From positions 1 to 19,134 of the forward strand of contig JALLAP010000110.1 in the NCBI GenBank assembly GCA_036939355.1: a stretch of DNA of 19,134 bases, given 5' to 3'. The position numbers and the translations under genes are program-made. Below the pieces are notes generated by a model. It was given only the letters and a program-made list of their open reading frames with translations. It made no database searches and was not told where the DNA came from. Below, piece after piece: positions 16,369 through 19,134 of this stretch (its first letter is position 1; each line of letters opens with the position of its first letter). This DNA is from Thalassiosira profunda. Its lineage: Eukaryota > Bacillariophyta > Thalassiosirophyceae > Thalassiosirales > Thalassiosiraceae.

Positions 16369-17550
16369 ATGAGCAAGATGGCCGGCGCCGTGTTCTACAC
16401 GAAGAAGGCCAAGGCCAAGATGCGGGCGCGGAAGCGCAGGAAGATGAGGGCCGACGATGGCGACGGCGGGGCAGAAGACGGCGATGTTCACGACGTGCGC
16501 GAAGGGGCAGCAGCCGCCGCCAGCAGCAACGACGGCGGAGACGGCGACGGCGACGACACGGGCAAGCGCGGCAATAAAAAGCGCGCCGCCGATCAGATGT
16601 CCGACGGGCACAAGCGGCAGTTCGACGATGGCGACGGTCGATCACATGGTGGGCACAAACACAAAAAGGCAAATCAGACGCCAACAACAATCACCGTCCC
16701 GGCCGACCTGACGTCGAAGGAGGCCAAGAAGTTCCGCAAAGACGCCCGTCGACGGGCCCGCGCGGCGGGGCAGAATGAACAGGCGCTCAAGTTCGTCGTC
16801 GAGGGGCAGGCCGAGCAATCCACCGCATCCAACGAGGGCGAAACGGAAGACGGCAAACACGCAAAGAAGAAGCCCAAGCGGGAATTTCCCCGCATCAACG
16901 ACCTCCTCTCCCAGGCCGCCGCCCAGAAGAAGCTCGACGAAAAGCTGGCCAAGCATAAGGCGGCCAACGACGCGCTATCCGTGGCGGAAAAGCAACGCTA
17001 CATTGCAATCGATTGCGAGATGGTCGGGATCGGGTCCGACGGTCGGAAGTCCGCCCTCGCCCGCGCGTCCGCCGTCGACTGGAACGGGGAGGTATTATTG
17101 GACACGTTCGTCCGGGTGCCGGAGCGGGTGACCGACTTTCGCACCCGCGTCTCCGGGGTGCGCGCCAAGAACATCAAGCACGAGGGGGCGATGGAGCCGG
17201 AGGAAGCGCGGATGGCCGTCGGCAAATTGCTCTTGGGGAAGGTGTTAGTCGGCCACGCGCTGAAGAACGATCTGTCGGCGTTGATGCTCACGCACCCCCG
17301 GGAGGACATTAGGGACACCGCGCGGTACAAGCCGTTCATGCGGCCGAGCGGGCGGGGCGGGGGGAAATTGCGCCCGCGCAAGTTAAGGGATTTGGTGTTC
17401 GAGAATGTGGGCAGGCGGATCCAGGTGGAGGGAGAGAGTCATTGCAGCGTGGACGATGCCAGGGCGAGCATGGAATTATTCCAAAGCGTGCGGGGACGGT
17501 GGGAGCGGGAGTTGGAGGGGAAGAAGGGCGGGAGTCGGGGGAAGAAGTGA
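16369..17550 (+). CDS. REXO4: Rex4/REXO4-type 3'-5' RNA exonuclease
   Basis: A single exon of 393 residues. The N-terminal half is charged and low-complexity: a basic stretch (KKAKAKMRARKRRKM), Asp/Gly runs and KKKPKREFPRINDLL, typical of nucleolar targeting. The DEDDh exonuclease domain covers about 211-380: YIAIDCEMVGIG with Asp215 and Glu217, SALARASAVDWNGEVLLD, VTDFRTRVSGV, LVGHALKNDL with Asp301, HPREDIRDT, and SHCSVDDA with His358 and Asp363. All catalytic residues are present, and the order and spacing match Rex4/REXO4, which takes part in ribosomal RNA maturation in yeast. Human REXO4 is slightly longer. The first ATG is used; a second lies three codons later. It diverges from the methyltransferase gene with 157 bases between start codons. 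Confidence 0.93.
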   Translation: MSKMAGAVFYTKKAKAKMRARKRRKMRADDGDGGAEDGDVHDVREGAAAAASSNDGGDGDGDDTGKRGNKKRAADQMSDGHKRQFDDGDGRSHGGHKHKKANQTPTTITVPADLTSKEAKKFRKDARRRARAAGQNEQALKFVVEGQAEQSTASNEGETEDGKHAKKKPKREFPRINDLLSQAAAQKKLDEKLAKHKAANDALSVAEKQRYIAIDCEMVGIGSDGRKSALARASAVDWNGEVLLDTFVRVPERVTDFRTRVSGVRAKNIKHEGAMEPEEARMAVGKLLLGKVLVGHALKNDLSALMLTHPREDIRDTARYKPFMRPSGRGGGKLRPRKLRDLVFENVGRRIQVEGESHCSVDDARASMELFQSVRGRWERELEGKKGGSRGKK

Positions 17551-17861
17551 CGAGGAGTTCGGACGTCGCGCAGGAGGGACCGGAAGACAGACGTGCTCCT
17601 AAAAGACAGGGGTTAATGCTCGTGCGATGGCTATGAGCTAGAGCGATGCAGTTACTTAGAGCGTGTCCTGTGTTGCCCTGAACAGGTCTTGTTTTCTGCT
17701 GCTTGGCTGTAGAATTGCAGTGAAAGTTGACTCTACGTAGCCGAAGTACGTATTGGCCGTCATGTACCTAGCTAACTCGACCGATGTGTGGGGCAGAACG
17801 ACGGCCACAAACACAAATGCACCGGAGAGACGCACCAATAGCGACGGCCCACGCAAAAGCC
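17551..17861. other. Intergenic region upstream of the ceramide synthase gene
   Basis: About 310 bases hold the 3' end of the exonuclease transcript and the promoter of the next gene. In-frame ATGs at 17784 and 17817 could extend the ceramide synthase by 26 or 15 residues, but both have C at -3. No RNA gene is seen. Confidence 0.55.
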
Positions 17862-19134
17862 ATGCCGCGCAACAAGAAGACCGCGTCGGGCTACGTCCCA
17901 CCCCCGCCCATCGTCGAGCAGAAACGGCTGCGCCAAAAAGATCCGTCCATCGTGCCCGCGCCTCCGTACCTCCTCGCGTCAAAACTGCTCGACGTCGGGT
18001 GCACCCTCCCCCTCGTGGGGAACGCCTGCCCTCCCGCCACGGAGGGCGGGTGGCGCGCGGCCTTGCCCAATAAAGACTGGGGCACCTTCCCCGATGGGAA
18101 ATTGAGCCACTCGTTCAGCAGCTATTACACGGAGGGCGACGTGGAGCGGGACGCGACGTATGCGGATTATTTGCAACGCGCGGACGGTGCACCCGCCGGC
18201 CCCGGCTCGCTATCGACGACGCTGGCCGACTACTACGACTTTGCGTTCCGCACCGACACCACCACGCTCGGCGATCTGACCCACCCGTCGGCGCTCTGCG
18301 TGCTGTTTGTCTTGGTCCTGATCGTCCGCATCGTCAAAAAGATCTGCCTCCCCCGATTTTCGGCATTGGGATTGCAGCTCGGCCGGGCCGCCCACGGGGA
18401 TCAGTGGGAACACGACAACGCCGACCGCATCGCAAAGTTCGGGGAGTACGTGTATCGGCTGTGCTACCACTCGGCCGTGAGCGCGTACGGATTGTGGTAC
18501 TTTTGGGACAAGAGCTGGTGGGACGCCGCGAAGGGGGGCACGAAGAATTTGTGGAGCGGCCACCCCAACCATCCCGTGGAGCCGGGCATGGCGTGGTATT
18601 ACCTCGTCCAGAGCGCGTACAACGTCGACGCGCTGATTTCGCTGATCGAACTGAGCTTGACGCTGGAGTGGGTGAACCCGTTCGCCTACTCGTCGGCACT
18701 GGATTTCCTCGAGAAGGAGCATGTGGTGGACGAACGCCAACGAAAGGAGCAGGTGTTCAAGATGATGGCCAAATCGAAGCGCCGGACGTTGCTGTGGACG
18801 CCCCTCTTCGAAGTCAAGTGGAGTCCCACCGTCCGGGGCGACTTTCGGGAGATGATGGCGCATCACTTGGTGACCAACGCGCTGATTTTCTTCAGCTCCT
18901 ATTACCGCTTCACGCGGATCGGGAGCATGATCTTCCTCATCCACGATTTGAGCGACGTGCCCATCGACATGTCCAAGCTGGCCAATTTTGTGAAGTGGAA
19001 GGTCACCACCATTGTTTGCTTTGCCGTCATGGTACTCTTGTGGGTCGTCACGCGGCTGACCGTCTTCCCATTCGTGATTTGCCGGGCGGTCCTGCTGGAG
19101 AGCCACGAGTACCTGGTGTTGAAGGGGACGCTCG
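17862..19134 (+). CDS. Ceramide synthase (LAG1/TLC family), 3' end beyond the window
   Basis: The frame stays open for 424 codons to the window edge with no intron needed. The ATG at 17862 has G at -3. The family joins a fatty acyl-CoA to a sphingoid base in the ER membrane. A soluble N-terminus of about 130 residues precedes a first membrane span (ALCVLFVLVLIVRIV). The Lag1 motif is clear: MAWYYLVQSAYNVDALISLI, then RGDFREMMAHHLVTN with the paired His334-His335, SSYYRFTRIGSMIFLIHD with His361-Asp362, and SDVPIDMSKLANF. A further span (FAVMVLLWVVTRL) follows. Between LIELSLTLEW and RGDFREMM there are about 55 extra residues (around 271-324, charged, with KSKRR), where most family members have a short link. 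A TRAM or CLN8 relative is less likely given the HH and HD pattern. Confidence 0.88.
   Translation, partial: MPRNKKTASGYVPPPPIVEQKRLRQKDPSIVPAPPYLLASKLLDVGCTLPLVGNACPPATEGGWRAALPNKDWGTFPDGKLSHSFSSYYTEGDVERDATYADYLQRADGAPAGPGSLSTTLADYYDFAFRTDTTTLGDLTHPSALCVLFVLVLIVRIVKKICLPRFSALGLQLGRAAHGDQWEHDNADRIAKFGEYVYRLCYHSAVSAYGLWYFWDKSWWDAAKGGTKNLWSGHPNHPVEPGMAWYYLVQSAYNVDALISLIELSLTLEWVNPFAYSSALDFLEKEHVVDERQRKEQVFKMMAKSKRRTLLWTPLFEVKWSPTVRGDFREMMAHHLVTNALIFFSSYYRFTRIGSMIFLIHDLSDVPIDMSKLANFVKWKVTTIVCFAVMVLLWVVTRLTVFPFVICRAVLLESHEYLVLKGTL

Noticed and set aside
18210..19106. A 298-residue minus-strand open frame
   Set aside because: It is antisense to the ceramide synthase, which has the full Lag1 motif on the plus strand.

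Overview
The window is nuclear DNA from a eukaryotic microbe, most likely a photosynthetic stramenopile (diatom or a close relative). The evidence is: short GT-AG introns of 62-104 nt; three DUF6824-type domains, a family I know mainly from diatoms; an expanded helicase-associated (HA) repeat protein of the kind common in diatoms; and a SelW-like protein whose N-terminus looks like the bipartite targeting sequence of a secondary red plastid (hydrophobic signal, then an AA-F site like the diatom ASAFAP motif). The sequence is GC-rich and gene-dense. I see no mobile element, CRISPR array, rRNA or convincing tRNA.

Layout, left to right. A MYB-type transcription factor (minus, 3' end outside the window) occupies 1-1319. 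A DUF6824 protein with a J-domain-like segment and a PARP-like zinc finger (minus) spans 1844-3581. A plastid-type protein with two SelW/Rdx domains (minus) runs from 5552 to 4219, and its last intron and last exon are duplicated at 3828-4174. A three-repeat HA protein (plus, five exons) spans 5962-7704. A 1010-residue protein with two DUF6824 domains around a Tudor-like barrel and a long coiled coil (minus) spans 7787-10819. Divergent from it is a large gene (plus, 11157-14151) that starts with a G-protein-gamma-like helix, carries about five 70-residue tandem repeats and ends in a Tudor-like barrel; its first exon is out of frame by one base. A complete G-gamma-like gene with a CaaX end (plus) lies at 14392-14687. 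An OB-fold/methyltransferase fusion (minus) spans 14841-16211. A Rex4/REXO4-type 3'-5' exonuclease (plus) spans 16369-17550. A ceramide synthase (plus, 3' end outside the window) starts at 17862.

The genes do not form an operon. Several functions look nuclear (MYB, DUF6824, Tudor-like, HA, RNA exonuclease), while the SelW-like protein is probably plastidial and the ceramide synthase is a membrane (ER) enzyme. The most unusual features are the duplicated terminal exon of the SelW-like gene, which looks like a pair of alternative last exons; the serine-substituted second Rdx domain it completes; and the G-gamma-like 5' exon joined, with a frameshift, to an unrecognised repeat protein beside an intact G-gamma-like gene.
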